Below, piece by piece: positions 29,501 to 40,089 of a DNA stretch of 64,000 nucleotides. A program made the position numbers and the translations under genes. Within the stretch, counting starts at the first letter, position 1, and the number at the start of each line of letters is the position of its first letter. The DNA is taken from contig JARDYH010000041.1 in the NCBI GenBank assembly GCA_029215795.1, positions 62,001 to 126,000 on the forward strand, given 5' to 3'. This stretch comes from Anniella stebbinsi. Its lineage: Eukaryota > Chordata > Lepidosauria > Squamata > Anniellidae. The notes beneath the pieces were generated by a model. That model searched no databases. It was given only the letters and a program-made list of their open reading frames with translations, and had not been told where the DNA came from.

Positions 29501-30481
29501 CACCAGGGAGGGTTTGCAGGAGATGGTAAGGGACGGGTGGCGATTCGATCCGTGTATGGAGACAAATGGAAAAATATGCAATGGGGGAAAAAATGGTGGG
29601 AGAAGGAAATGACAAATTTTAAACTGACAGAAGCGATGAAGGTTCCTTTGCCTAAATATCTTAGGGAAGCGGTGCTTCTAATGCACCTCTGGAAAGTGCC
29701 ATCTGCTTCTTTTAAAAAACAGCAAACGAGTCTAAAGGAGGTGAAAAGGACAATATATACAGATATTTTGAATAACAACTTTGTAAACGTGTGGAAAGAA
29801 CGTAACATACGTAAGGAACATATCTCGCGTTATTTAAAATCTGGCGATGTAGCTCAAAGTGTGTTTCAGGATAAAAGGATACCTTACAGTTTGTGGGACC
29901 TAAGGTGGAAAATGTACCATCAGGTCTACAGTATAGGAACAACGAATCCGTGGCGATCGGACGAGCGCCAACGGTGCCAAAGACCGGGTTGTGTAAATAA
30001 GAAGAGTACTGGGTTAGGCGGGGTTAAGGAAAAAGAAACTTTTCAGCATTTTATACAGGATTGCCCACCGGCTAAACGGGTGTGGGAAAAGGTGGCCGAT
30101 CGTTTGAAGTGGCCCTTTTTGGAAAATCAAACATGGGAAAATATCTTGTCTGGAATAGAGCCGACAGGGGGGTTTCAAGGACCGGAAAAAAAGGTGGGTC
30201 CGAATAAGAATAAGGACAGGGAAAAGAGTAGTAAGGAAAAGGGGTTTTGGAAGGTGCCGTGGACAACGGTTCGTTTGATAAATCTTTTAGTGCTGCTGAT
30301 TATAGGAATCCAGCGTACAAAAGCATTAAAGAGTGGAAACGAAGAAAAGGTAGAGATCTCTGTTCAATTTGTTATTAATAGAGTAAGATCAATAGCAAGA
30401 TATGAAAAGAAAAGAACTCCAAACAATAGGTGGCAAAAGTGGTGGAAGTGGTTGGAAAATTCGACAACGCCTATTACGTAA
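26591..30481 (+). CDS. ORF2 endonuclease-reverse transcriptase (unit D), His variant
   Basis: Open throughout, with the same non-ATG 5' end as the other copies. It differs from unit B by one residue: CAT (29105-29107) in place of GAT, giving GESHESDE instead of GESDESDE. The change lies in an acidic linker between RT motifs D and E, away from catalytic residues. The same change occurs in unit F. Confidence 0.9.
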   Translation: MKIYHTKQFNTNTNFSIATWNCRGLRQRERREEILSALSKLGPDIIILQEINFDSEKERSLAQKFWSWGPSVWSYNETGRGGVGAIIKWKRGMKIKRTVEADPGHLVVVDFSLRERREEGSEEEIHFRLCALYAPTTLQRRKKLWQTLKDHVQTNRSLIIVGDFNNRTSLSDHVNLANGDLGGKKKELPLTPEERELQNLLKRDLRLQDKATLIDNQLEYFPIWSRKVYMERFQQLDGVKFTFYHPRFVSRIDRIWGKEDLKVNRVQVLLTPWSDHGILMMDFYTGEVLIKGRPGWRLAPRLLQDTDCKEELEKVMDYSERLRSYEGTGPIVWWEELKRTVKRTCISLAKKEYKIDLRNYQRALYSYLKIHYKINKGLPWDKKELDRSAEAIRQYQQQQHWLRVEKQKNRSTGPIIDKGEWEADKKTNSRESFKGLRNNAGERIKTKPREMMDIMEDYYTKVYRKQVISKEDMLHFLKKTNKDDLKGLTEEEKQAMIAPIEKEEILKVIAQGKTKSSPGPDGLTYSFYKTFKEEVAEPLARAFNAALKNQCLGETFYRGTLIFLPKGGDLTLPENWRPITLTDVDYRILAKVLNNRLSKVVSKLVVGLQTSAVPGRRMSDSLCLVREFFHFRSLKPQNRGLLQLDQSKAFDRVDQDYLWEVLTLKGVPLVFIEHLRVLYKNASVTPQINGWKGSEVRIKSGLRQGCPLSPLLYILAIDPLLASIQRDERIRGLPLGLTAEEEREPETSGRQKKITPQEVKTIAHADDVYVFLTRKEETERVVKHLEEYGRASGAAVNQNKSKIYDLKIRERTIKVTTLQEAESKRRGRSERREQKGESHESDEDEIETAAVKILGVSFSLTEDGWEENWLLWEKRVEEKLKKWKGWNLDVYRKVKYFNTYCVTAANNLAVVYPPPKKVIERVNTQLFLFLWRIKNYPLSRTVAYLKVSEGGLGLPAIGPLFIATFVSNNFHQGGFAGDGKGRVAIRSVYGDKWKNMQWGKKWWEKEMTNFKLTEAMKVPLPKYLREAVLLMHLWKVPSASFKKQQTSLKEVKRTIYTDILNNNFVNVWKERNIRKEHISRYLKSGDVAQSVFQDKRIPYSLWDLRWKMYHQVYSIGTTNPWRSDERQRCQRPGCVNKKSTGLGGVKEKETFQHFIQDCPPAKRVWEKVADRLKWPFLENQTWENILSGIEPTGGFQGPEKKVGPNKNKDREKSSKEKGFWKVPWTTVRLINLLVLLIIGIQRTKALKSGNEEKVEISVQFVINRVRSIARYEKKRTPNNRWQKWWKWLENSTTPIT

Positions 30482-30732
30482 TACACTAATGTACTGTTGA
30501 TGGAGGGAGTGAGGTGAAATAAGGTAATATGAAAAGGCTGTTAATTGTATTTTGTAACTTTTATGGCGTCATGTAGAAGTATGTATACTATTTTTTGAAA
30601 TAATTTGAATCTTGTGTATAATTTTTGAATACTTTACTTCTGTTTTATCTGTTTTATCTGTACAGTAGTATGTTTTTTTAAAATAAAAAATTTATTCCTA
30701 AAAAAAAAAAAAAAAAAAAAATTTATTCCTAA
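30482..30732 (+). other. 3' UTR, poly(A), telomere junction (unit D)
   Basis: 218-nt UTR, 22 A at 30700-30721, then TTTATTCCTAA at 30722-30732. Confidence 0.9.
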
Positions 30733-31109
30733 CCCTAACCCTAACCCTAACCCTAACCCTAACCCTAACCCTAACCCTAACCCTAACCCTAACCCTAACC
30801 CTAACCCTAACCCTAACCCTAACCCTAACCCTAACCCTAACCCTAACCCTAACCCTAACCCTAACCCTAACCCTAACCCTAACCCTAACCCTAACCCTAA
30901 CCCTAACCCTAACCCTAACCCTAACCCTAACCCTAACCCTAACCCTAACCCTAACCCTAACCCTAACCCTAACCCTAACCCTAACCCTAACCCTAACCCT
31001 TAACCCTTAACCCTTAACCCTTAACCCTTAACCTTAACCTTAACCTTAACCTTAACCTTAACCTTAACCTTAACCTTAACCTTAACCTTAACCTTAACCT
31101 TAACCTTAA
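30733..31109 (+). repeat. Telomeric tract J4, (CCCTAA)44
   Basis: 44 uninterrupted CCCTAA (30733-30996), 5 CCCTTAA (30997-31031), 13 CCTTAA (31032-31109). It has the most pure repeats of the seven tracts. The five CCCTTAA and the lack of the CCTAA variant are shared with J6. Confidence 0.97.
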
Positions 31110-31295
31110 CCTCAACCACTGAGGTGGAAGGAGGTGTTTCACAACAGCTCCTGCTTTGGGAAACGCATAACGAGCTCTACGTTGGACAAAACGAATGGTA
31201 CCCCAAAAACTGTGAAACTGCAGTGTGGGGGAAGTGTTGGGGAACTAGGAGATGCCTTTTTGGGGTCTCTACCCCAAAAATTCAAGGAGAAAACG
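31110..31295 (+). promoter_or_regulatory. 5' leader with hairpin (unit E)
   Basis: Same leader as unit B; hairpin at 31257-31280, ORF1 ATG at 31296. Confidence 0.65.
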
Positions 31296-34200
31296 ATGTC
31301 GGAAGCTGACCTCCCAGGCACGGCTCTGCAGAAGGAAGAGGACAAAGTGGCTGACACCGGAAAAGAACACAGTGAGTCTTTCATTGAAAACCCTGAAACT
31401 GGAAAAGATCGCCTTAGTAAAACAGAGGGTGAAGAAAGGGTACCCCATCTAGTAGAAGACTTGAAAAGAAAGGATTTGAAGGAAAAGGGTATGCTAACTG
31501 GGAGGGAAATACAGAAGGAAGGGCCCTTGCGAGAGCTCTCAGTCCCCTCTTGTGAGAAGGAGTTTTTTTCCATTGAAAATACAAAGGAACAACCTGAAGA
31601 CCTTTTGTTAAGGGAGCGAAAGGAAGAAGGAGGGGGGGTGAGAGTTGGAAGCCCCCAAACCCGAGGAGGAGATGTTAAAACCCTACCCGCGGGCTCTCTT
31701 CCCGAATGGGGAGAGGATCTAATCCGGTCCCAGGCCTCGTGGACTCTTCCAGATGAGCCAGGCCCGGAGCAAACTCATTATGACTCAGCGTTTGTTTGCA
31801 GAGAGCCACAGGAAGTGCCTCTTAGCCGGCAGAAAGTAGAAATGAGCTGGCAGGAAATGGGGTCGCTGGAAAGGGGGAGGGACAGATCGCCCATTAAGCC
31901 TGGAGAGGCTTTTCAAAGGTCCCCTGAAATTGACTGGCAGGGAAGACGTCCAATGGGAGCTGAAATCTGTACAGAACCTGCAAAATACAGTTTAATGCAG
32001 CAAAGGAGCAGGGACACTGACTTTTTGGAAGTAAAAGCATACAGACCGGGATTTCTGAGTGCTGATTCTGGCACTTATTTGTCTGTTTCTGATTCTGAAG
32101 TAGTTTCTTTTCAAAGAAGAAACACTGACAGTGGGGAAGGAAAAAAGGACTTTGATTGTAGTCCAGATATGTTTGAGTCTGTGCAGCAACAGACCCCCTT
32201 TTTGCAGAATACACCCATTGGATCTGGGATGGAACAGGCAGACATCGTTATGAATATGACAGACGAAAAAGATGACAGTAAACAGGGAGAAAATAGAAAG
32301 GAACGTCTGAGAGATAAATGGGCCAACTCTTCCAACTCGAGAGAGAAAAGAATTTTAATGCAGTGGGAAACGCAAATGTGCCTTCCTATGGAAGATGTGC
32401 ATAAATTTCTTTTGTACCCTCCCTTTGATGAAAATGACCTGGTCAAATTATGGGGATTTATAGTGGTACGCGTGGCTTTGAGTGGGCCGGCTCAGGAAAA
32501 GAAGCTCAATAAACTGGGACACGAGAAACTTTTTCGCTTGTTGGAAAGCGCGCGTGAACCTATTTTGGAACTGTTGAAAGGCAATGAGGTTGCCGACCGA
32601 GAGGATGCCGTGACGGCCGTGAAGTTGACGGAGAATATTGTCGAACGGATGTTGATCATGCGTAAGCCGCGGACCTCTCGGGAAAGTTTTCCCAAATGGC
32701 TAGAAGAAAGGGAATTTATCAGAATGCTACAAGAAGTTTTGAGAGAATGGGAGAAACCCGAGAGGCGAAGCACGCTAGCTCAGCCTATCCTATGTAGAGA
32801 CACGAATGATAAAAATCTCGTGATGACGAGAGAGGACTATATGGAGTGGTTGGCTTTAATAATTTCTTATTTACGGCAGAGGGGGACGTTAAAGAAAAGA
32901 TATGGGAGAGACTCTTTTCTAGATTTGCAAACGCGGAGCCGAGGGACGGATGTCACGGAAGAGCGAGGAGCTTCGCTGACGACTGGAGGAAGAACGCCTG
33001 TAATGGGAGACCCGGAGGTGGAGCCGGATGGCGATACGGAGGAGGAGAGTCGGGCCTTTTTCATTGAACAGGGGACTTCTGCGCTTGCAGGGTCCCCGCA
33101 AATCGGTGAGGACCTAACTTTCGGTCTTAGCTCGGGGGAGAAGTCTTTACCTAAAGGCAAGAGATCTAGGAAAGAGGGGAGTGAAAACCCCTCGCCGGCG
33201 GCCGATAGGGGGAAAAAGGCTAGGACGGGAGGCGTAGAGTTGGATCCGAACGAAGTAGAATCTGAGACTCGATTTCACAGGGTGTCGGAAACGGAGACGG
33301 AGACGGGGGAGGAGTCGGGAGAGGAGTCGGATATGGAGTCGGAGCTCTTGTCTGATGTAGAAATAGAATGCGGACAACGAGCGGAGGAAGGGAAAGGGGA
33401 AATCCGGGAATCTTCTGTAACAGTAGGGACTAAAGCACAGGAGGGGAGGAAAAAAGGAGACGGGACGGAAGGGGTTAGAGGCGGAAGGAGTTCGGGATCG
33501 GGCAGTCCTTTAGCCGAACTGATTAGGTGGAGTTCGGACCCGGATTTATTAGAATTGGAGGAGGTGGTACGGTTAGAAGAGAGGGTAGACGTTCCCCGAG
33601 ATAATGGGGGGGTCGGAGAGGGGAAACGGAAGTCGGGCCCGGATGCTGCTGGTGTTTCTGCTTTCTCCCCTGCCGAGGATTCGATCTGTGCGGATGGAGG
33701 AGAAAGCGGGACGGGACTTTCGTCGGAGTCGAAGGCGCCTTTGGCGGACGTGGACTGTGATGAACGTGCGCTCGGAGATTCGCTCAGGGGGCGAAAGGAA
33801 CGGCATTTTCAACAAGGAGCGCGGCCGAAGGAAAGAGGGACTTTGGGACATTCGCTTCCACCTGTACGAAGTGTTTATAAAATTGGTCTTGTGAGTAATG
33901 GCGTTCCGCCGCCGCCGACGTCGCCTTCTCGTGAGGTTTCTCCGAGTACTGTAGCGGCCTCGGAGAAACCCAGAGAATCGATCGTCGGAGATGATACGAC
34001 ACGGGGAGAGGTTACGGAGGGGGAATCGACAATAAATACAGAAGCGCGGGAAGGGCCCCCTTCGCAAGGGAAGCAGAGGGTGAGATCCTATGCTGCGGCT
34101 GCGGCGGGGGAGTCCGATGCTGGGGGGTCGGGGAATAGAATGGGAGGGGAAAGGCCAAATATGAGAGGATACAGAGATTTAGAGTTGGATATGTTTGAAG

Positions 34201-36089
34201 ATCAAGAACTCTTAGACCGATATTATTCGGGAATCCCGGACGACTACGATGCTCGCCAGAGATATGTAGTACGTCTGCGGTATAGAGGACAGGACCCGCA
34301 GAAAATATCGAGGAACTATATTGAAAATGAGATACTTTTTCGATTTTTGAAATATCCTAAGGAGGACATTTTGGCGGTTATCATCCCGCTAGGGATGAGG
34401 GAGATAGATATTTGCTTGAGAACGGAACGGGCGTACCAAAAGTTTTGGGATTTGTGTCGATTGGCGGTGAAAAACAGAGCCTCGATTTTTAAGGATTACG
34501 ATGTGGTCCCTCTTTTTCGAGGAGAGACTAAAGTTTTGACCGTGAGCTTCCGAACGACGAGTATACCTAAAGAGGACATCGCTACGTGGCTTGGCCGTCA
34601 TTGCCGAGTCATGATGGAACCGGAAAAGAAACTATCCGAGGCGGGAATTTGGACGGGAGAGTTTAGAGCGATAGTGGCCTTGGACAGGACGGCCTACGGC
34701 GGACCAAGGCACTTGCCGAAGTATTTCTTTTTGGGAGCGGACAGGGGAATGACCCGATATAGCGGTCAGCCCTCGGCGTGCTTCCAATGCGGAGGTTACG
34801 ATCACCATCGCCGCAATTGTACCACTCCGCTCTGTTCCAAGTGTGGAACTAAAGGACATAGCACGATGCATTGTGACAGAGAGGTGACTTGTAGCTTGTG
34901 TAGACAAATCGGGCACCCGTACATGTGGTGCCCGGCCTCCAAGTATAATATGGACGATGACGAGAGATTTAGGGAAGCTTCGAGGAGAGCGACCGAAGGG
35001 AAAAGACGACAGGAAGAAAAGGAAAAAAAGGAACGAGCGGAAAGGGACGGGAAGCAAAAAGAAAGAGAAAACGAGGCGGCGAAGGACAAAAGAACGTCAT
35101 ACGCTCGAGTTCGGGACATTTTAGGAAAGGCGAGAGGAGGAAACGGAAGCTCTGCGGGAAGCTCGACACAAAGCCACGGGTCTGAGAAGGAACGAGAGGA
35201 TGAGTTGTACAGGCAAAGTCGGGAAATGGAAGAACGGGAACGTGTCGAAGCGTGGAAAACAGTTTCTAGTCACAGAAAAGGTAAAGAAAAGGATGCGGGG
35301 AAATCATCTTCCGAGAGACCTCAAACTCAGAACCGGTTTTCAGTGTTACAAGAAGAAGAAGTCATGGAGATAGGGGAACAGGAAGAAGAGAGGGAAAGAA
35401 CATGTGTCGTCCCTGGGTTAGGAAAAGAACCCCAAAACGATCAATCTCCCAAGGAGCAGAGAGACCTTCGAGAAAACAAGAGGGCGAAAAAGCAAGGGGC
35501 GGATACGCGTCGGCAGCTGTCGAGGAGAAGCGTGGCGGATCTGAAGGAGGAATATGACATGCTGGAGGTAGAAGTCGGGATGGCGAGAAGAGAGATACCT
35601 TCTTTGTTAGCGGATGAAACGGAAAAGGGAACCGACGAGCGCTCCAAAAGAATAGATAAACTCAGCAAAAGAAAAGAAGAATGGGAGTGGCGATTAGAGA
35701 AATTACGACGCACGATGGAGGAAAAAACTGAATTACGGGGGTTAGAAGGAAAAAAGAAACAAACGGAAGAAGAAGAGATGGAAATAGAGCCCGACGAAAC
35801 AGAAGAGCGAGATGTACGAAAGGAGATTTTAGAAGAAAACAATCCCGAATCTGGAAAGGACGCGGGAGAGGAGATGACGTCGAAAGCCGGAGGGCGACGT
35901 CTAGATCAAACTACGGTCTCGGTGGAAGAGGAACAAAAGGTAGAGGGAAGTTCTTGTCCTGAAAACCCTCACCCGGGAGGAACCGGACAGGAACCGGATA
36001 TAATTAGTAGGACTACACCTCCAAATCTATCGGAGGGGGTAGACTCATTGACAATTTCTGGAGATAGTTCAGGAACGGGAATAAGCTAA
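31296..36089 (+). CDS. ORF1 protein (unit E)
   Basis: 1597 aa, identical in translation to unit B (Pro at residue 1435). Zinc knuckles lie at about 34779-34931, after the ZCCHC3-like region and before the charged coiled-coil tail. Confidence 0.88.
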   Translation: MSEADLPGTALQKEEDKVADTGKEHSESFIENPETGKDRLSKTEGEERVPHLVEDLKRKDLKEKGMLTGREIQKEGPLRELSVPSCEKEFFSIENTKEQPEDLLLRERKEEGGGVRVGSPQTRGGDVKTLPAGSLPEWGEDLIRSQASWTLPDEPGPEQTHYDSAFVCREPQEVPLSRQKVEMSWQEMGSLERGRDRSPIKPGEAFQRSPEIDWQGRRPMGAEICTEPAKYSLMQQRSRDTDFLEVKAYRPGFLSADSGTYLSVSDSEVVSFQRRNTDSGEGKKDFDCSPDMFESVQQQTPFLQNTPIGSGMEQADIVMNMTDEKDDSKQGENRKERLRDKWANSSNSREKRILMQWETQMCLPMEDVHKFLLYPPFDENDLVKLWGFIVVRVALSGPAQEKKLNKLGHEKLFRLLESAREPILELLKGNEVADREDAVTAVKLTENIVERMLIMRKPRTSRESFPKWLEEREFIRMLQEVLREWEKPERRSTLAQPILCRDTNDKNLVMTREDYMEWLALIISYLRQRGTLKKRYGRDSFLDLQTRSRGTDVTEERGASLTTGGRTPVMGDPEVEPDGDTEEESRAFFIEQGTSALAGSPQIGEDLTFGLSSGEKSLPKGKRSRKEGSENPSPAADRGKKARTGGVELDPNEVESETRFHRVSETETETGEESGEESDMESELLSDVEIECGQRAEEGKGEIRESSVTVGTKAQEGRKKGDGTEGVRGGRSSGSGSPLAELIRWSSDPDLLELEEVVRLEERVDVPRDNGGVGEGKRKSGPDAAGVSAFSPAEDSICADGGESGTGLSSESKAPLADVDCDERALGDSLRGRKERHFQQGARPKERGTLGHSLPPVRSVYKIGLVSNGVPPPPTSPSREVSPSTVAASEKPRESIVGDDTTRGEVTEGESTINTEAREGPPSQGKQRVRSYAAAAAGESDAGGSGNRMGGERPNMRGYRDLELDMFEDQELLDRYYSGIPDDYDARQRYVVRLRYRGQDPQKISRNYIENEILFRFLKYPKEDILAVIIPLGMREIDICLRTERAYQKFWDLCRLAVKNRASIFKDYDVVPLFRGETKVLTVSFRTTSIPKEDIATWLGRHCRVMMEPEKKLSEAGIWTGEFRAIVALDRTAYGGPRHLPKYFFLGADRGMTRYSGQPSACFQCGGYDHHRRNCTTPLCSKCGTKGHSTMHCDREVTCSLCRQIGHPYMWCPASKYNMDDDERFREASRRATEGKRRQEEKEKKERAERDGKQKERENEAAKDKRTSYARVRDILGKARGGNGSSAGSSTQSHGSEKEREDELYRQSREMEERERVEAWKTVSSHRKGKEKDAGKSSSERPQTQNRFSVLQEEEVMEIGEQEEERERTCVVPGLGKEPQNDQSPKEQRDLRENKRAKKQGADTRRQLSRRSVADLKEEYDMLEVEVGMARREIPSLLADETEKGTDERSKRIDKLSKRKEEWEWRLEKLRRTMEEKTELRGLEGKKKQTEEEEMEIEPDETEERDVRKEILEENNPESGKDAGEEMTSKAGGRRLDQTTVSVEEEQKVEGSSCPENPHPGGTGQEPDIISRTTPPNLSEGVDSLTISGDSSGTGIS

Positions 36090-36198
36090 AGAGATATAGA
36101 TATAATTTAGAGGTTTTTTAGAGTTTAAGGGATGTTATTAAATTCATAAGTTTGTATCATATAATACAGGTTTAAGTAAGTACGGTCCTACGACGTAA

Positions 36199-39100
36199 AT
36201 CAAAATTTATCATACAAAACAATTCAATACAAATACAAATTTTTCCATAGCCACTTGGAATTGCAGAGGTTTAAGACAACGGGAAAGGAGAGAAGAAATA
36301 TTATCGGCTCTTTCGAAGTTAGGCCCCGATATTATTATTTTGCAGGAAATTAATTTTGATTCGGAAAAGGAAAGAAGTCTAGCTCAAAAATTTTGGTCGT
36401 GGGGACCGTCAGTCTGGTCATATAACGAAACGGGAAGAGGAGGAGTAGGAGCGATAATAAAATGGAAACGGGGAATGAAAATCAAGAGGACCGTAGAAGC
36501 CGATCCCGGACATTTGGTCGTCGTAGATTTCAGTCTCCGGGAAAGGCGGGAGGAAGGTAGCGAGGAAGAAATCCATTTTAGATTGTGCGCCCTTTATGCG
36601 CCGACTACGCTTCAACGTAGGAAGAAATTATGGCAGACTTTGAAGGATCACGTTCAAACGAATAGGTCTTTAATCATCGTGGGAGATTTTAACAATAGAA
36701 CAAGCTTGAGCGACCACGTTAATTTAGCGAACGGTGATCTCGGAGGTAAGAAGAAAGAATTACCTCTGACGCCCGAAGAGAGGGAACTGCAAAACTTATT
36801 AAAGAGAGACTTGCGGTTGCAAGATAAGGCGACGCTTATAGATAATCAATTAGAGTATTTCCCTATTTGGAGCAGGAAAGTTTATATGGAAAGGTTTCAG
36901 CAGTTAGATGGGGTAAAGTTTACTTTTTATCATCCCAGATTTGTAAGTAGGATAGATAGAATTTGGGGGAAAGAAGATCTAAAGGTGAACCGGGTTCAAG
37001 TTCTCTTAACTCCGTGGTCTGACCATGGGATTTTAATGATGGACTTTTACACCGGTGAGGTTTTGATTAAAGGAAGACCGGGTTGGAGACTCGCTCCTAG
37101 GTTGTTGCAGGATACCGATTGCAAGGAAGAATTAGAAAAGGTCATGGATTATTCCGAAAGGTTGAGATCGTACGAAGGAACGGGCCCGATCGTGTGGTGG
37201 GAGGAGTTAAAAAGAACGGTTAAGAGGACCTGTATTTCTTTGGCGAAAAAAGAGTACAAAATAGATCTCAGAAATTATCAACGGGCCTTGTATTCTTACC
37301 TGAAAATTCACTATAAAATAAACAAAGGGCTACCGTGGGATAAAAAGGAATTAGACAGATCGGCGGAAGCGATAAGGCAATATCAACAGCAACAACATTG
37401 GTTGAGAGTGGAAAAACAAAAAAATAGATCTACCGGTCCTATAATAGACAAAGGAGAGTGGGAAGCGGACAAAAAGACAAACAGCAGGGAAAGCTTTAAA
37501 GGATTAAGGAACAACGCGGGAGAGAGGATCAAAACAAAACCTCGAGAGATGATGGACATTATGGAAGACTATTACACAAAGGTTTATAGAAAGCAAGTTA
37601 TTTCAAAAGAAGATATGTTACATTTTCTTAAAAAAACTAACAAGGACGATCTGAAAGGACTTACGGAGGAGGAAAAACAAGCCATGATCGCTCCGATAGA
37701 GAAAGAGGAAATTTTGAAAGTGATAGCGCAAGGCAAAACCAAATCGTCACCGGGCCCGGACGGGTTGACGTATTCCTTTTACAAAACTTTTAAAGAGGAA
37801 GTAGCCGAACCGTTAGCTCGAGCCTTTAATGCTGCTTTAAAAAATCAATGTCTGGGTGAGACTTTTTATCGAGGAACTTTGATTTTTTTGCCGAAAGGAG
37901 GAGATTTAACCCTTCCTGAAAATTGGCGCCCGATTACCCTCACTGATGTAGACTATAGGATTTTAGCGAAAGTTCTCAACAACAGGCTATCTAAAGTGGT
38001 TTCAAAATTGGTAGTGGGCTTGCAAACGAGCGCCGTCCCCGGTAGACGAATGTCAGACTCTTTATGTTTGGTCAGAGAATTTTTTCACTTTCGGAGTTTG
38101 AAACCTCAAAATCGAGGTTTGCTTCAATTAGACCAGTCGAAAGCTTTCGACAGGGTCGATCAAGATTATCTATGGGAAGTTTTAACGCTGAAGGGAGTTC
38201 CGCTGGTATTTATAGAACACTTGCGCGTTCTGTACAAAAACGCATCCGTCACGCCGCAAATAAACGGATGGAAGGGATCGGAGGTGAGAATCAAATCGGG
38301 ACTGAGACAGGGTTGCCCGTTGAGCCCTTTGTTATATATACTGGCGATAGACCCGCTGCTAGCTTCCATTCAGCGGGACGAGCGTATTCGTGGACTGCCT
38401 TTGGGATTAACGGCAGAGGAGGAGAGAGAACCGGAAACGTCTGGGAGACAAAAGAAAATCACGCCTCAGGAGGTGAAGACTATAGCGCACGCCGACGACG
38501 TTTATGTCTTCCTGACACGAAAGGAAGAGACGGAAAGGGTCGTGAAGCACTTGGAAGAATACGGTAGGGCTTCGGGAGCGGCGGTGAATCAAAATAAAAG
38601 CAAAATTTATGATTTGAAGATCAGAGAGAGAACGATCAAAGTCACGACATTACAAGAAGCGGAGAGTAAACGACGGGGAAGGTCGGAACGACGAGAACAG
38701 AAAGGGGAATCTGATGAATCCGATGAAGATGAAATAGAGACAGCTGCCGTTAAGATCCTGGGAGTTAGTTTTTCTTTGACGGAAGACGGCTGGGAAGAAA
38801 ACTGGCTTTTATGGGAAAAAAGAGTAGAGGAAAAACTTAAAAAATGGAAGGGATGGAATCTGGATGTGTATAGAAAAGTAAAATATTTCAATACCTATTG
38901 TGTAACAGCTGCTAATAATTTGGCGGTGGTATACCCGCCACCAAAAAAAGTGATAGAGAGGGTGAATACGCAACTTTTTCTATTTCTTTGGCGAATTAAG
39001 AATTATCCTCTGTCTAGGACGGTGGCATATTTGAAAGTAAGTGAGGGAGGATTGGGACTACCTGCCATCGGCCCCCTCTTTATAGCAACCTTTGTGAGTA

Positions 39101-40089
39101 ATAATTTTCACCAGGGAGGGTTTGCAGGAGATGGTAAGGGACGGGTGGCGATTCGATCCGTGTATGGAGACAAATGGAAAAATATGCAATGGGGGAAAAA
39201 ATGGTGGGAGAAGGAAATGACAAATTTTAAACTGACAGAAGCGATGAAGGTTCCTTTGCCTAAATATCTTAGGGAAGCGGTGCTTCTAATGCACCTCTGG
39301 AAAGTGCCATCTGCTTCTTTTAAAAAACAGCAAACGAGTCTAAAGGAGGTGAAAAGGACAATATATACAGATATTTTGAATAACAACTTTGTAAACGTGT
39401 GGAAAGAACGTAACATACGTAAGGAACATATCTCGCGTTATTTAAAATCTGGCGATGTAGCTCAAAGTGTGTTTCAGGATAAAAGGATACCTTACAGTTT
39501 GTGGGACCTAAGGTGGAAAATGTACCATCAGGTCTACAGTATAGGAACAACGAATCCGTGGCGATCGGACGAGCGCCAACGGTGCCAAAGACCGGGTTGT
39601 GTAAATAAGAAGAGTACTGGGTTAGGCGGGGTTAAGGAAAAAGAAACTTTTCAGCATTTTATACAGGATTGCCCACCGGCTAAACGGGTGTGGGAAAAGG
39701 TGGCCGATCGTTTGAAGTGGCCCTTTTTGGAAAATCAAACATGGGAAAATATCTTGTCTGGAATAGAGCCGACAGGGGGGTTTCAAGGACCGGAAAAAAA
39801 GGTGGGTCCGAATAAGAATAAGGACAGGGAAAAGAGTAGTAAGGAAAAGGGGTTTTGGAAGGTGCCGTGGACAACGGTTCGTTTGATAAATCTTTTAGTG
39901 CTGCTGATTATAGGAATCCAGCGTACAAAAGCATTAAAGAGTGGAAACGAAGAAAAGGTAGAGATCTCTGTTCAATTTGTTATTAATAGAGTAAGATCAA
40001 TAGCAAGATATGAAAAGAAAAGAACTCCAAACAATAGGTGGCAAAAGTGGTGGAAGTGGTTGGAAAATTCGACAACGCCTATTACGTAA
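36199..40089 (+). CDS. ORF2 endonuclease-reverse transcriptase (unit E)
   Basis: 1296 open codons, identical in translation to unit B from TTG 36340 onward. Endonuclease, RT and CCHC domains are complete. There is no ATG upstream of the endonuclease motifs. Confidence 0.9.
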   Translation: MKIYHTKQFNTNTNFSIATWNCRGLRQRERREEILSALSKLGPDIIILQEINFDSEKERSLAQKFWSWGPSVWSYNETGRGGVGAIIKWKRGMKIKRTVEADPGHLVVVDFSLRERREEGSEEEIHFRLCALYAPTTLQRRKKLWQTLKDHVQTNRSLIIVGDFNNRTSLSDHVNLANGDLGGKKKELPLTPEERELQNLLKRDLRLQDKATLIDNQLEYFPIWSRKVYMERFQQLDGVKFTFYHPRFVSRIDRIWGKEDLKVNRVQVLLTPWSDHGILMMDFYTGEVLIKGRPGWRLAPRLLQDTDCKEELEKVMDYSERLRSYEGTGPIVWWEELKRTVKRTCISLAKKEYKIDLRNYQRALYSYLKIHYKINKGLPWDKKELDRSAEAIRQYQQQQHWLRVEKQKNRSTGPIIDKGEWEADKKTNSRESFKGLRNNAGERIKTKPREMMDIMEDYYTKVYRKQVISKEDMLHFLKKTNKDDLKGLTEEEKQAMIAPIEKEEILKVIAQGKTKSSPGPDGLTYSFYKTFKEEVAEPLARAFNAALKNQCLGETFYRGTLIFLPKGGDLTLPENWRPITLTDVDYRILAKVLNNRLSKVVSKLVVGLQTSAVPGRRMSDSLCLVREFFHFRSLKPQNRGLLQLDQSKAFDRVDQDYLWEVLTLKGVPLVFIEHLRVLYKNASVTPQINGWKGSEVRIKSGLRQGCPLSPLLYILAIDPLLASIQRDERIRGLPLGLTAEEEREPETSGRQKKITPQEVKTIAHADDVYVFLTRKEETERVVKHLEEYGRASGAAVNQNKSKIYDLKIRERTIKVTTLQEAESKRRGRSERREQKGESDESDEDEIETAAVKILGVSFSLTEDGWEENWLLWEKRVEEKLKKWKGWNLDVYRKVKYFNTYCVTAANNLAVVYPPPKKVIERVNTQLFLFLWRIKNYPLSRTVAYLKVSEGGLGLPAIGPLFIATFVSNNFHQGGFAGDGKGRVAIRSVYGDKWKNMQWGKKWWEKEMTNFKLTEAMKVPLPKYLREAVLLMHLWKVPSASFKKQQTSLKEVKRTIYTDILNNNFVNVWKERNIRKEHISRYLKSGDVAQSVFQDKRIPYSLWDLRWKMYHQVYSIGTTNPWRSDERQRCQRPGCVNKKSTGLGGVKEKETFQHFIQDCPPAKRVWEKVADRLKWPFLENQTWENILSGIEPTGGFQGPEKKVGPNKNKDREKSSKEKGFWKVPWTTVRLINLLVLLIIGIQRTKALKSGNEEKVEISVQFVINRVRSIARYEKKRTPNNRWQKWWKWLENSTTPIT

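Larger units (their letters stand above)
21472..30732 (+). mobile_element. Unit D: complete retrotransposon, ORF1 interrupted
   Basis: Full-length copy with a 30-bp tandem duplication in ORF1 that creates a stop. ORF2 is open and carries the His variant shared with unit F. ORF1 residue is Pro at the polymorphic site. Confidence 0.93.
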